From Streptomyces olivoverticillatus (GTDB lineage Bacteria > Actinomycetota > Actinomycetes > Streptomycetales > Streptomycetaceae): a DNA stretch of 64,000 bases. Made by a program: the position numbers and the translations under genes. Of this stretch, positions 35,364-45,072 are shown piece after piece (positions within the stretch are counted from its first letter, which is position 1; the number at the start of each line of letters is the position of its first letter). The notes below the pieces were generated by a model. The model searched no databases and was not told where the DNA came from. It saw only the letters and a program-made list of their open reading frames with translations. The stretch is taken from assembly GCF_014203555.1 (NCBI RefSeq), contig NZ_JACHJH010000001.1:1093792-1157791 (forward strand). The letters run 5' to 3'.

Positions 35364-36434
35364 TCAGAACAGCAGCGCACCGATCAGTGCGGCCATGACG
35401 AACACGGCGGCTCCGAGGAGCACGGGGAACGGCACCTTCGGTCCCTGCGGCGGCGGCCGTCGGCGTGAGTGGCCGGGCGTCGGCGGCGACGGCGCATAGG
35501 CGATCGGCTGCGGCGGCTCCGGCAGCCGCAGCGGGAACGACGGCGGCGGCGCAGCCGGGGGCGGTGCCGCGGGTCTCGGCGGCACCGCGGCCGGCAGGGC
35601 GCCCGGCAGCGGCTGCCGGGGGGTCTCGCGCCACGCGGAACCGGCGAAGAAGTCCGCCACCTCCTGCGCGGTGGGCCGCTCCGCCGGCTCCTTGGCCAGC
35701 ATCCGCAGCAACTGCCGTTCGAACGGCTGCGGAACGTCGCCGCGACGCTGCGACGGCGGCACCGGCGCCTGGTCGACGTGCATATAGAGGAGTGCGGTCG
35801 GATTCTCGTCCCAGAACGGGGGACGTCCGGTCAACAGTTGGTACAACACGCACCCCAGCGCGTACACGTCCGACTCCGGACCAGCCGTGCGCCCCAGAGC
35901 GCGCTCGGGGGCGAGGTAGGTGCTCGTACCGACGATCTGGCCTGCGCGGGTCAGGGCGGCGGAGGTCTCGTCGACGAAACGTGCGATGCCGAAATCGCCG
36001 ATTTTGAGGGTGCCGTCGGCGCCGAGCATGAGGTTGCCGGGTTTGACGTCGCGGTGGACGATGCCCTGCCGGTGCGCGGCCGCGAGGCCGGAGGCGGTCT
36101 GGGCGGCGATGTCGGCGACGGCCGGCGGGTCGAGGGCGCCGCGGGCGGCGAGCTCGGCCGCGAGGCTGGGGCCCTCAACGAGCTCCATGACCAGGTAGAA
36201 GCGGTTTTCCCAGGCCCCGAAGTCATGGACGCCGACGACCTGAGGATGATTCAGACGGGCTGCTGTCTGAGCTTCCATCCGGAAGCGCATGGCGGCGTTC
36301 TCGTCGCCCTCGTCGGCGAGAAGAAGCTTGACCGCCACCTGACGGCCCAGCACTTCGTCCTGCCCCTGCCAGACTTCACCCATGCCGCCACGGCCGAGCG
36401 GCTCGCCCAACCGGTACCGACCGGCAACCAGCAC
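35364..36434 (-). CDS. Membrane-anchored Ser/Thr protein kinase
   Basis: A 356-residue Hanks-type kinase. Residues 1-265 are the kinase: Gly loop GRGGMGEV, Lys36, catalytic HRD 127-129 with Asn134, DFG 147-149, and TSTYLAPE in the activation segment. A Pro-rich linker (~275-335) leads to one C-terminal membrane helix (~336-355) with almost no extracellular part, so it does not sense ligands outside. The GTG start at 36434 follows GGGGGAC. It is divergent from T4SS set A with a 293-base gap, so it could regulate that machine. Confidence 0.9.
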   Translation of the reverse strand: MLVAGRYRLGEPLGRGGMGEVWQGQDEVLGRQVAVKLLLADEGDENAAMRFRMEAQTAARLNHPQVVGVHDFGAWENRFYLVMELVEGPSLAAELAARGALDPPAVADIAAQTASGLAAAHRQGIVHRDVKPGNLMLGADGTLKIGDFGIARFVDETSAALTRAGQIVGTSTYLAPERALGRTAGPESDVYALGCVLYQLLTGRPPFWDENPTALLYMHVDQAPVPPSQRRGDVPQPFERQLLRMLAKEPAERPTAQEVADFFAGSAWRETPRQPLPGALPAAVPPRPAAPPPAAPPPSFPLRLPEPPQPIAYAPSPPTPGHSRRRPPPQGPKVPFPVLLGAAVFVMAALIGALLF

Positions 36435-36727
36435 CCGTCCCCCACCTTTGATCTTGTTTCCTGCGCAGGGGCAGCAGCGTACCGACCGAACAGACTGTCA
36501 CTTGCACACCCGCTCCCCCGCCCACCTCGCCGAACATTGCTCGGCGTCCATGCGCGTGATACACAGAGTCACCAGGTCGGGGCGGCAGCGCCGCCGCCTC
36601 ATTCGAGTTTCGACAAAAAATGCCGCCAAATCGACATGCGATCGCGGCTTTGTCGGCGAAGATAGGTACCGACCTTTGCCATGGGGCAGCGGTGACACAA
36701 GTAGCTACAAGGGGCGGTGAGTTAGAG

Positions 36728-37036
36728 ATGTTTTTTGCGGCCGGTAAAGGCGACATCAACACCATTATTGGCGGAATCGCCCCGAACTGGGGGCCGTTCG
36801 GCAGTCTCGGCCGGGAAGCGCGCGTGATGATCGAGGTCATCATGGCCGTGGCGATCCTGCTGTGCCTCGCGATCGCGATCTGGGGCGCGGCAAAGCAGCG
36901 GATCGGTGCGACGGCGCTCCGTGACACGTTCAGCGCCGAGCAGGGCAAGGGACTGATCGTCGCGGGCCTGACCGGGGTCTTCATCATCGGCTCGCTCGGC
37001 ACCCTGTTCACCATCGTCTACGGCATGGCGGTCTGA
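36728..37036 (+). CDS. Set A: small two-helix membrane protein (pilin-position)
   Basis: A 102-residue protein with two predicted helices (~35-55 and ~75-98) separated by a polar loop (KQRIGATALRDTFSAEQ). It is first in a six-gene T4SS-like set and occupies the place where VirB2/TrbC-like subunits stand; similarity to VirB2 itself cannot be claimed. A counterpart of 85 residues leads set B at 53.5-53.8 kb. The ATG at 36728 was chosen for the ribosome site GGTGAG. The upstream 290 bases are comparatively AT-rich and probably hold the promoter. Confidence 0.7.
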   Translation: MFFAAGKGDINTIIGGIAPNWGPFGSLGREARVMIEVIMAVAILLCLAIAIWGAAKQRIGATALRDTFSAEQGKGLIVAGLTGVFIIGSLGTLFTIVYGMAV

Positions 37037-37202
37037 CCGCCCCCGCGCGCCCCCGTCCGCTCCGCCCCTGATTCCTCCCGCACCGAGGCAGCCACCTGAT
37101 GCCCCCTCACACCCCCTTGTCCGCCCCCCGGAATCCGTTCACACCGCTACCGTCATATACGGGCGGCAGGCCGGCCACGACGGATGAGGAAGCAGGCGAG
37201 CG

Positions 37203-38042
37203 ATGAGTCTCGGCGACGACGGTTACGGCGAGGACGACCGCCACCACGTGACGCGTACGCGGCTGCCGGAGGGCGAGGTCGACCCGTACGCCCCTGCCGC
37301 CCGGCGCGGGCGGCCTTCCGGGCGGAACCTGATCACGGTCGTGGGTGTCGTGGTGCTGCTCATTGCGGCGATTGCCTTCGCCAACAGAGGCGGCGGGGAC
37401 TCGGCGTCGTCCGACAGTGCCGACTCGGCGTCGGGGCACAAGGGCGTCAGCAGCGGGCCGACTGCGCCGTCGGGGACGAAGCCGGTGGAGGGCAAGAGCG
37501 GGGGGATCGCTTCCGGTTTCGCTCATTCGGAGCAGGGGGCACAGTCGGCGGCGGCGAATTTTGCGGTGGCGCTGGTTTCGGCTGACATCCTCAAGCCCGA
37601 GAGACGGCACGAGATCGTGCCGCAAATCTTCGTCAGCGACAAAGTGCCCGAGCTCCAGAAGAGCCTCGACAACGCCTATTCCAAGGACTTCCTGTCCAAG
37701 CTCGGCTTGAACGAGCAGGGCGAGGCAGCCAAGGGCATGACATATGTGTCACGCACCGCACCGATTGGCACGAAGACCACGTCGTACAGCGATGCCTCCG
37801 CATCCGTCGACGTCTGGTGCACAGGCTTGTTCGGGACCGCAGGAGTCAGCTCCACCAATCCAGTGGCCAACGATTGGTTCACCATGACCATCAAGCTGCG
37901 GTGGGTGGACGGCGACTGGAAGGCCGAGAGCTTCGCGCAGAAGGACGGCCCGGCTCCGGTCAACAGCGATCGCACCGCATCCAACGCCGACGAGATCGCG
38001 AAGGCGGTCGAGCAATACGGAGGGTTCAGCTATGCCCGGTAG
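37203..38042 (+). CDS. Set A: VirB8-like bitopic membrane protein
   Basis: A 279-residue protein: a cytoplasmic N-terminus (~40), one membrane helix (~42-60), a Ser/Gly linker, then a periplasm-side domain of ~170 residues ending with LRWVDGDWKAESF. This final strand pattern is the NTF2-like end of VirB8/TcpC-type conjugation proteins. The same end (VRWSDGDWKVVP) is found in the set B counterpart. It overlaps the next gene by 11 bases. It probably assembles the inner-membrane complex. Confidence 0.7.
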   Translation: MSLGDDGYGEDDRHHVTRTRLPEGEVDPYAPAARRGRPSGRNLITVVGVVVLLIAAIAFANRGGGDSASSDSADSASGHKGVSSGPTAPSGTKPVEGKSGGIASGFAHSEQGAQSAAANFAVALVSADILKPERRHEIVPQIFVSDKVPELQKSLDNAYSKDFLSKLGLNEQGEAAKGMTYVSRTAPIGTKTTSYSDASASVDVWCTGLFGTAGVSSTNPVANDWFTMTIKLRWVDGDWKAESFAQKDGPAPVNSDRTASNADEIAKAVEQYGGFSYAR

Positions 38043-39417
38043 GCCCCGCCGTGCTCTCGCTCTCGCCGGCGTCATGGCGAGTCTCCAGGCCAGTGTCATC
38101 CTCTTGGCCACTCGCGCGGTAGCCGCGCCCACACCGCCGCCATCGGCGCCAGGTTCGACACCGGCGGCCACTCTGACGCCCGCTGCGACCCCGACGCCGA
38201 CGCCGAGCCCGTCTGCCAAGGACCAGTGCGACCTCATTGTCGGCCCTGCCAAGCAGTACTGCCAAGGCGGCAAAGGCACCGGCGGCACCACCCAAGTCCC
38301 CGCCGATCCCGGCGCCGCGGACCCCCTCACCTCCCTCTCCAAAGGCTGCGCCGACGCCGCCTCCTGGATCGTCGACAAGCTCTCGCAAGCCGTCCACAAG
38401 ACCGGCAACGTCGACTTCACCAACCCCGCCTTCCTCCGCCAGTACGCCGTCGTCTTCGCCGCGTCCACCATCCTGACCCTCGTCCTCTGGCTCCTGGCCG
38501 TCGCCAAGCGTGCCGTGCGCGGCGTGCCGTTCACCGAGGCCATCACCGAAGCCGTGGGCTTCCTCTGGCTGACCGTCCTCGCCTCCGCCTTCACCCCGCT
38601 GATCCTCTACACCGTCGTGTCGGCCACCGACGCCGTCACCGAGGTCATCGCCACCGGCGCCTCCTCGAACAACGACGCGTTCTTCGGCGGCTTCGCCGAC
38701 GCGCTCAAGAAGGGCCAGGGCATCGGCGGCGGCCCGATCATGTTGATCGTCGTCTCGCTCGTCTCCGTGCTCGCCGCGGGCGTGCTCTGGCTGGAGCTCG
38801 TGATCCGCGCCGCCCTGCTCTACGTCGGCGCGCTGCTCGGCACCGCCGTCTACGCGGGGCTGGTGGACAAGAACATGTGGGGGCACGTCCGCCGCTGGGC
38901 CGGGATCATGATCGCCGTGATCCTGGTGAAGCCGATCATCGTGATCGTGCTGGGGCTCGCCGGAGCGCTCTCCTCCGGCAAGGGGCCGAACTCCTTCTCG
39001 GCAGTCGTCTCAGGCCTCGCCATCATCATCCTCGCCATCTTCGCCAGCGCGATGATCTACCGCTTCGTACCCGGCTTCGGAGACGAGATCATCAGCAGCC
39101 GCAACGCCAGCAACGACGTGGCCTCACGCCGCGCCGCCGCGGTGATCTCCTCGCCCGCCGCCCTGGTCAAGCAGGGCATCACCACCCACAGCGCCCGCGG
39201 CAACGGTGGCGGTGGCGGTGGCGGCCAGCAAACGGCCCCCGCCCGTCCCGCCGCGCCGCTGTCCGGTGGCGTCGCCGCCCACAGCGCACGGCCCGCCGCC
39301 CCCGCAGCGTCCGGCGGCGGCAACGGAAGCGCTCCCTCCGCCCCTGCCCCCGCACCGCGGGCGCAGAAGAACGGCAACAGCAACAACGGCAAGGCATCCG
39401 GAGGTGAGCGGAGTTGA
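38032..39417 (+). CDS. Set A: VirB6/TrbL-like polytopic membrane protein
   Basis: A 461-residue protein with a signal-like first helix, a Pro/Thr-rich segment, and six or seven membrane helices between ~135 and ~345. A Gly/Ala/Pro-rich hydrophilic tail of ~90 residues follows. CDLIVGPAKQYC near 62-75 could form a disulfide outside. The helix pattern and position match VirB6/TrbL channel components. It overlaps the genes on both sides (11 and 4 bases). The assignment is by architecture and context, not strong sequence motifs. Confidence 0.68.
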   Translation: MPGRPRRALALAGVMASLQASVILLATRAVAAPTPPPSAPGSTPAATLTPAATPTPTPSPSAKDQCDLIVGPAKQYCQGGKGTGGTTQVPADPGAADPLTSLSKGCADAASWIVDKLSQAVHKTGNVDFTNPAFLRQYAVVFAASTILTLVLWLLAVAKRAVRGVPFTEAITEAVGFLWLTVLASAFTPLILYTVVSATDAVTEVIATGASSNNDAFFGGFADALKKGQGIGGGPIMLIVVSLVSVLAAGVLWLELVIRAALLYVGALLGTAVYAGLVDKNMWGHVRRWAGIMIAVILVKPIIVIVLGLAGALSSGKGPNSFSAVVSGLAIIILAIFASAMIYRFVPGFGDEIISSRNASNDVASRRAAAVISSPAALVKQGITTHSARGNGGGGGGGQQTAPARPAAPLSGGVAAHSARPAAPAASGGGNGSAPSAPAPAPRAQKNGNSNNGKASGGERS

Positions 39418-40973
39418 CGATCCCGGCCCAGTCCCAGCCGATCGCGGCCCGCCGTACGTATCTGATCGGCCGCGCACGACCCAATGCGGTGGTGGGCAAG
39501 AACCGGGAGACCGGCGAGATCGCACTGATCATCGCGGGCGCGTTCATCGGCATGATGTGCGGGCTGCTGGTGCCGATCCTGCCGCTGCGCATCGTCACGC
39601 TCTCCGGCTTCCCGGCCCTCGCGCTGGCGGCCGTCTACGTCCCGTACAAGAACCGCACGTTCTACAAGTGGTTCGAAATCAACCGCACGTACAAGCGCAC
39701 CCTGCGCCGCGGCACGACGTACCGCTCGTCCGTCATGGAGGCCGGCACACGCGCGGACGGGCGTGAGGTGGAGGTCGGTCCGCCGCCCGGCATCGGGCGG
39801 ATCAACTGGCTGGCCGCCCCCTTCGGGCCCGACGAGATCGCCGTGCTGCTGCACGCCGACCGCCGCACCGTCACCGCCGCCATCGAGATCGAGGGCCCCG
39901 GCGTCGGGCTGCGCGACTCGGAGGACCAGGAGGCTCTCGTCGAGCGGTTCGGCACGCTGCTCAAGCACGTGGCCAACGGCGACGGATACGTCACCCGCCT
40001 GCAGATACTGGCCCGTACGCTGCCCGCCGACCCCGACGCGCACGCCAAGGACGTCGAGCGGCGCGGCGACGACACGTCGCCGGACTGGCTCAAGGACTCG
40101 TACGACCAGCTGCAGTCGATGGTCTCCACCTCCTCCGAGCAGCACCGCGCCTACCTCGTGGCCTGCATGCACTACAGCCGGGAGCTGGCCTCCGAGGCGC
40201 AGGCCATCGCCCGCGCCTCCCGGGTCGAGGGCGGCAAGCGCCGCATCGACCGGGACGCGGGCCTGGCCGTCGTCATGGCGCGCGAGCTCACCGACATCTG
40301 CGCGCGGCTGGCCGAGGCGGACATCCGGGTGCGGCAGCCGCTCGGGCAGGGCCGGCTGGCCTCGCTCGTGCACTCCATGTACGACCCGGACCACCCCATC
40401 GACCACATCCAGGCCATGACCAAGCGCAACGCCTGGCCGGCCGAGCTGGACGCGATGGAGCCGACGTACCTGCAGGCGAAGACGCGCGAGTCGAGCACGC
40501 GCGCGCCCTGGTGCCACGCCACGGCCTGGGTGAAGGAGTGGCCGATGACGCCGGTGGGCGTCAACTTCCTCGCCCCGCTGCTCGTCCACACCCCGGACGT
40601 GATCCGCACGGTCGCGGTCTGCATGGACCTGGAGCCGACGGACGTGGCGATCGAGCGCATGCTCACCGAGAAGACGAACGACGACGCCGACGCCTCCCGC
40701 GCGGCCAAGATGAACCGCGTCGTCGACCCGCGCGACGTCGCCCACCATTCGCGCGTCGACCAGCGCGGCGAGGACCTGGCCAGCGGCGCCGCGGGCGTCA
40801 ACCTCGTCGGGTACATCACCGTCTCGTCCCGCTCGCCGGAGGCACTGGCGCGCGACAAGCGGACCATAAGAGCCTCGGCGGGCAAGAGCTACCTCAAGCT
40901 GGAGTGGTGCGACCGCGAGCACCACCGCGCCTTCGTCAACACGCTGCCGTTCGCGACCGGCATCCGCCGCTAG
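39414..40973 (+). CDS. Set A: SCO6880-family protein
   Basis: A 519-residue protein with two N-terminal membrane helices (~38-75, PrgI-like) and a large cytoplasmic domain resembling the N-terminal half of VirB4, without an ATPase. It belongs to the SCO6880 family found in actinomycete T4SS-like loci next to VirB4. The TTG start at 39414 overlaps the upstream stop (TTGA) and follows GGAGGTGAG. The set B counterpart is 503 residues. It probably docks the VirB4 ATPase to the membrane complex. Confidence 0.75.
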   Translation: MTIPAQSQPIAARRTYLIGRARPNAVVGKNRETGEIALIIAGAFIGMMCGLLVPILPLRIVTLSGFPALALAAVYVPYKNRTFYKWFEINRTYKRTLRRGTTYRSSVMEAGTRADGREVEVGPPPGIGRINWLAAPFGPDEIAVLLHADRRTVTAAIEIEGPGVGLRDSEDQEALVERFGTLLKHVANGDGYVTRLQILARTLPADPDAHAKDVERRGDDTSPDWLKDSYDQLQSMVSTSSEQHRAYLVACMHYSRELASEAQAIARASRVEGGKRRIDRDAGLAVVMARELTDICARLAEADIRVRQPLGQGRLASLVHSMYDPDHPIDHIQAMTKRNAWPAELDAMEPTYLQAKTRESSTRAPWCHATAWVKEWPMTPVGVNFLAPLLVHTPDVIRTVAVCMDLEPTDVAIERMLTEKTNDDADASRAAKMNRVVDPRDVAHHSRVDQRGEDLASGAAGVNLVGYITVSSRSPEALARDKRTIRASAGKSYLKLEWCDREHHRAFVNTLPFATGIRR

Positions 40974-41008
40974 AGACGTAGAGACGTAGGGACGTTAGGG
41001 GTTTTCCC

Positions 41009-42385
41009 GTGCTCGATCCGCTTGCCGCCGTCACCGACGCCTTCACCAGCTTCCTCTTCGGAAAGGTCGAGACCACCCGGCTGCCCGTACGGACCTCCAC
41101 CGGACAGGCGCAGGCCGTCTACCTGCCGACCGCGGCACCCGGCCTCGGCGACTCGGGCGTGATCATCGGGCGTGAGGTGTACTCCGGCAAGGGCTACATC
41201 TACGACCCCTTCCAGCTCTACGGCCAGCAGCTGCCCGCCCCGCACTGGCTCGTCCTCGGCGAGTCCGGCAACGGCAAGTCGGCGCTGGAGAAGACCTATG
41301 TGCTGCGGCAGCTTCGCTTTCGCGACCGGCAGGTCGTCGTCCTCGACGCCCAGGGCGAGGACGGCGTCGGCGAGTGGAACCTGATCGCCCAGCAACTGGG
41401 TATAACCCCCATCCGGCTCGACCCGATGACCGCCCGCGAGGGCGGCATCCGCCTCAACCCGCTCGACCCGGCGATCACCACCACCGGCCAGCTCGCCCTC
41501 CTGCGCACGATCATCGAGGTCGCCATGGGCCGTGGCCTGGACGAGCGCTCGGGCTTCGCCCTCAAGGTCGCGCACGCGTACGTCAACGAGACGATCCTCG
41601 ACCGGCAGCCGGTCCTCACCGACATCGTCGAACAGCTGCGGCACCCGGAGCCGGAGTCGGCGGAGTCGATGAACGTCGACATAGACGACGTACGGGCCTG
41701 GGGACTGGACGTCGCGCTGGTGCTGGACCGGCTGGTGGACGGTGACCTGCGCGGCATGTTCGACGGGCCGACGACCGCGGGCATCGACCTCGACGCCCCA
41801 CTGATCGTCTTCGACCTCTCCCACATCGACCGCAACTCCATCGCCATGCCGATCCTGATGGCGATCGTCGGGGTGTGGCTGGAACACACCTGGATCAGGC
41901 CGGACCGCAAGAAGCGGATCTTCCTGGTGGAAGAGGCCTGGCACATCATCAACTCGCCGTTCGTGGCGCAGCTCTTCCAGCGGCTGCTGAAGTTTGGACG
42001 GCGGCTGGGCCTGTCGTTCGTGGCGGTGGTGCACCACCTGTCCGACGTGGTCGACGGGGCGGCGGCCAAGGAGGCCGCGGCCATCTTGAAGATGGCCTCG
42101 ACCCGCACGATCTATGCCCAGAAGGCCGACGAGGCACGGGCCACCGGCCGGGTGCTGGGCCTGCCCCGCTGGGCGGTGGAGATCATTCCGACGCTCACGC
42201 CGGGCATTGCAGTGTGGGACGTCAACGGCAATGTCCAAGTGGTCAAACACCTGATCACGGAGGCCGAGCGGCCGCTCGTCTACACGGACCGGGCCATGAC
42301 GGAGGACGGCGGAGGCCTCGGCCGCGAGGCAACGGCGCCCCTGGGCGGGGCGGAGGCCTCCTCGGCCGAGTCCACGGTGGCGTGA
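41009..42385 (+). CDS. Set A: VirB4-like T4SS ATPase
   Basis: A 458-residue cytoplasmic ATPase. Walker A GESGNGKS is at 84-91 and Walker B is IFLVEEAW at 304-311; a VVLDAQGE segment and LNPLDP between them are typical of the VirB4/TraC C-terminal module. It lacks the N-terminal half, which the preceding SCO6880 protein appears to supply. The GTG start at 41009 follows TTAGGGG. A short GAGACGTA tandem repeat lies in the 35-base gap before it. It should power assembly or transport. Confidence 0.85.
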   Translation: MLDPLAAVTDAFTSFLFGKVETTRLPVRTSTGQAQAVYLPTAAPGLGDSGVIIGREVYSGKGYIYDPFQLYGQQLPAPHWLVLGESGNGKSALEKTYVLRQLRFRDRQVVVLDAQGEDGVGEWNLIAQQLGITPIRLDPMTAREGGIRLNPLDPAITTTGQLALLRTIIEVAMGRGLDERSGFALKVAHAYVNETILDRQPVLTDIVEQLRHPEPESAESMNVDIDDVRAWGLDVALVLDRLVDGDLRGMFDGPTTAGIDLDAPLIVFDLSHIDRNSIAMPILMAIVGVWLEHTWIRPDRKKRIFLVEEAWHIINSPFVAQLFQRLLKFGRRLGLSFVAVVHHLSDVVDGAAAKEAAAILKMASTRTIYAQKADEARATGRVLGLPRWAVEIIPTLTPGIAVWDVNGNVQVVKHLITEAERPLVYTDRAMTEDGGGLGREATAPLGGAEASSAESTVA

Positions 42386-42386
42386 C

Positions 42387-43847
42387 GTGCCGATAGAGGA
42401 CCCGCGGGGGCAGGGGCGTACAAGCGGGGGCGTGCCGGACGGTCTGCTGATCAGCTGCATCGCCTTCCTGCTCGGCCTGACGGTGCTGGTGTGGACGGCC
42501 ACGGGCCTCGCCGCGTTCTTCGCGCATGGCGCGTGGCCGGAAGGGGTGACCTTCCTCCGTACGCCGCAGGCGCTGCGGCACCTGATGACGCAGCCGCGCG
42601 ACCTGCCGTCGGCGTGGCCTCAGGCACGGACGGGGGAACTGTCGGGGTACGGGCTGTTCTGGGGCATCCTCGTCGGCGAGGTGCTGGTGGCGGTGGTGCT
42701 GACGGTGTTCGCGATCGGCACGGTGGCACGGTGGAGGGGGGTGCGGGCGCGACGGGGGGAGGCTGTGGTGGCTGTAGCGCCGCCGGTGGCGGTGCCGGCG
42801 TCCGTACCAACGGAACCCGCGCCGACGCCCGCGGCTATGGAAGTACCCGCTGCTGTGGAAGTACCACCTGCTGTGGAAACGCCTTCTGCTGTGCAAGCTC
42901 CCCCTCCCGCCCCCAAAGAACCCCAACGACTGGTCTTCGGCGCCGGGGTGGAGGAGCGGAGGGCAGCGGCCACCCGAGCGATCGTCGAAGCGCCGGGCCC
43001 GGTGCTCGTGGTCACCAGCGACCCGGTTCTGTGGTCGGACACGAAAGGCTCGCGGGCGAAGCTGGGACCGGTGCAGGTCTTCGACCCCAGCCATCTCCTC
43101 GACACCCCCGACCGGCTCCGCTGGAACCCCACCGCCGGCTGCGAGTCCCGCGACACGGCTGCTGCCCGCGCGGCTGCGCTCCTCGCGCCCGTACGCCCCC
43201 TGAGCACGCTCGACTCGGCGACCGCGGACACCGCCGAAACCCTGCTGCGCTGCTGGCTGCAGGCTGCAGCCGTCGACGGCCGCCCGTTCCGCCAAGTGCA
43301 CCGCTGGGCGCAGGGCACATCGGCCCACGAGCCGGTACGGATCCTGCGCACCAGCCCCAAGGCGATCGGAGGTTCGGCGGGCGAACTGGAGTCGGCACTC
43401 ACCGGCCACCCGGAACGTCGCGAGATGGCCGGTGAGTTGGTGGTACGGGCGCTCAACGCCCTGATGTCCATCCACATTCGCGACGCGTGTAATCCCAATC
43501 GGGCCAATTCCGTTGCGCTGGAATCTTTTGTGCCCGAGGGGGGAACGCTGTACGTGGTGGGTGAGGCGATTGAGGATCCCCGCACCCGCCCGGGCGCGAT
43601 GCCGCTGCTGACCGCCCTCACCCAAAGCGTGGTCGAGCGCGGCCGGCGCATGGCCGAACGGTCATCCTCCGGTCGGCTCGACCCACCACTTACCGTCGTC
43701 CTGGACGACGTCGCGGCGGTGGCCCCGATCCCCTCACTGCCGGAGCTCCTCCGGGCGGGGGACGGGCTGGGATTGCCGATGTGGGCGTCGATGCGCTCGG
43801 AGGAACAGGCGCGGGCCCGGTGGCCGGGAGGCCTCCCAGCCACCTGA
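42387..43847 (+). CDS. Set A: VirD4-like protein lacking the P-loop
   Basis: A 486-residue protein with two N-terminal membrane helices (~18-45 and ~88-112), a Pro-rich linker, and a C-terminal domain aligned in order with TraG/VirD4: VLVVTSDPVLW where the P-loop should be, VFDPSHLL, WNPTAG, and LTVVLDDVAA at the Walker B place. No Walker A Lys-Ser/Thr can be found, so ATP hydrolysis is doubtful. It starts two bases after the VirB4 stop and ends seven bases before the convergent zeta-toxin gene. Confidence 0.72.
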   Translation: MPIEDPRGQGRTSGGVPDGLLISCIAFLLGLTVLVWTATGLAAFFAHGAWPEGVTFLRTPQALRHLMTQPRDLPSAWPQARTGELSGYGLFWGILVGEVLVAVVLTVFAIGTVARWRGVRARRGEAVVAVAPPVAVPASVPTEPAPTPAAMEVPAAVEVPPAVETPSAVQAPPPAPKEPQRLVFGAGVEERRAAATRAIVEAPGPVLVVTSDPVLWSDTKGSRAKLGPVQVFDPSHLLDTPDRLRWNPTAGCESRDTAAARAAALLAPVRPLSTLDSATADTAETLLRCWLQAAAVDGRPFRQVHRWAQGTSAHEPVRILRTSPKAIGGSAGELESALTGHPERREMAGELVVRALNALMSIHIRDACNPNRANSVALESFVPEGGTLYVVGEAIEDPRTRPGAMPLLTALTQSVVERGRRMAERSSSGRLDPPLTVVLDDVAAVAPIPSLPELLRAGDGLGLPMWASMRSEEQARARWPGGLPAT

Positions 43848-43854
43848 GCCGATC

Positions 43855-45057
43855 TCAGCGCTCCTGTCCGCGTCCCCGTTCCTGCCGACGCCGGTCGTCG
43901 TGCTGCTGCGCAGTCCGCTGTGCCTGGGGCTGATTCTTCCCCTGACTCGGAACTTGCGCCTGCCCCTGCCCCTGCTGCTGAGTGGATGCCTTGCCGCCGA
44001 CGACGGCGTTGGATTCCACTTCTCTCCCACCGACCCGACTGCGCAACTGCTCAATCTTCGTCTGAGTGGCGAGACTGGGCGATTCCTTCGACTTCTCCTG
44101 GGACTGCTCCCTGGACTGCGAGTTCTCGTAGGTCTTGTGCGTGACCTTCCCGCTCTCGTCCCGCTGCCAGCTCTCCATCCGCTCCGGCGCGGCCTTGGAG
44201 TGCGGGGTGTAGTAGCGGTCGACTTCCTTGACCGCCGCGTGTTTCTGAATCAGCTTCTCGGCGTTGTCGGCGGATATGGCCCGGTCATCCTGGCCCTCCT
44301 TGTACATGTACCCGACGACCTCGTTCGGCACCCAGCGGCCGCCGAGCTCCTTGGAGACGTCCTGACCCTGCGCGGCCTTCTCCTGGACCTCCTCGTACGG
44401 GCCCTGCCAACGGCCGTTGACACGTTCCTGCGCGACTTCCTTGGAAGTCTCGACGTCAACGACGTGGACCTCGTAGCCCGCCTGGTCCAGCTGATTGACG
44501 AGCTCGTTCGACCACCACTCGCTGGCGAGGGTGCCGTCGATGACGACGTTCTCCCCGGCCTGGAGCGACATCGCCATGGCCTTGTCGGAGATGAGGCCGG
44601 ACTCCTCGTGCACCAAGGCGGCCATCTCGCGCGGGAAGAACTGCTCGCCGGGCTGTCCCATGCCTTCCGGGACCATCTTGCTGAAGCTGCCGTCGTTCAA
44701 GGACTGCTCAAGCAGCTTGTCCTTGAACGCATCCGGGTCGACCTGGCGCCAGCCTTCGGAGCTCAGCCGCTCCTGCACACCGGGCAGCACCGAGGACTTG
44801 CCCGCACCGGGCGGACCCGCCGTGATGATGGCTATTCGGTCCTTGCCGGGGTTGGGAGTCCCGTTGTGCCAGTCGCTGAGGATCTTGTCGTGAACGGCCT
44901 GCCGACTGGCAGTGGGGCGCAGCTGGTCGCCGACACGGACGAACCAATCCGGGTTGTTGGTGGTGGCCGTCGGCGCCTTGAGCCCGAGCCGCCCGTCACG
45001 AGCGGCCTCCTCCAGAGCTTGGCGATGTGCCGTTGTCTTCTCAGGGTCCACAGTCAA
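43855..45057 (-). CDS. Zeta-toxin-like kinase with long hydrophilic tail
   Basis: A 400-residue protein. Residues ~70-285 are a zeta-toxin P-loop kinase: Walker A GPPGAGKSS (81-89), QVDPDAFKD (106-113), HEES (150-153) and VVIDGTLAS (171-179). Zeta enzymes phosphorylate UDP-GlcNAc and block wall synthesis. Residues ~300-400 are Gln/Ser/Arg-rich and look disordered. A TTG start at 45057 was used; GTG at 45051 is the alternative. It lies 15 bases after a small HTH-like gene that could be its antitoxin, between the two T4SS-like sets, so it could also be an exported effector. Confidence 0.82.
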   Translation of the reverse strand: MTVDPEKTTAHRQALEEAARDGRLGLKAPTATTNNPDWFVRVGDQLRPTASRQAVHDKILSDWHNGTPNPGKDRIAIITAGPPGAGKSSVLPGVQERLSSEGWRQVDPDAFKDKLLEQSLNDGSFSKMVPEGMGQPGEQFFPREMAALVHEESGLISDKAMAMSLQAGENVVIDGTLASEWWSNELVNQLDQAGYEVHVVDVETSKEVAQERVNGRWQGPYEEVQEKAAQGQDVSKELGGRWVPNEVVGYMYKEGQDDRAISADNAEKLIQKHAAVKEVDRYYTPHSKAAPERMESWQRDESGKVTHKTYENSQSREQSQEKSKESPSLATQTKIEQLRSRVGGREVESNAVVGGKASTQQQGQGQAQVPSQGKNQPQAQRTAQQHDDRRRQERGRGQER

Positions 45058-45072
45058 TGCCTGCCCGCGCCC

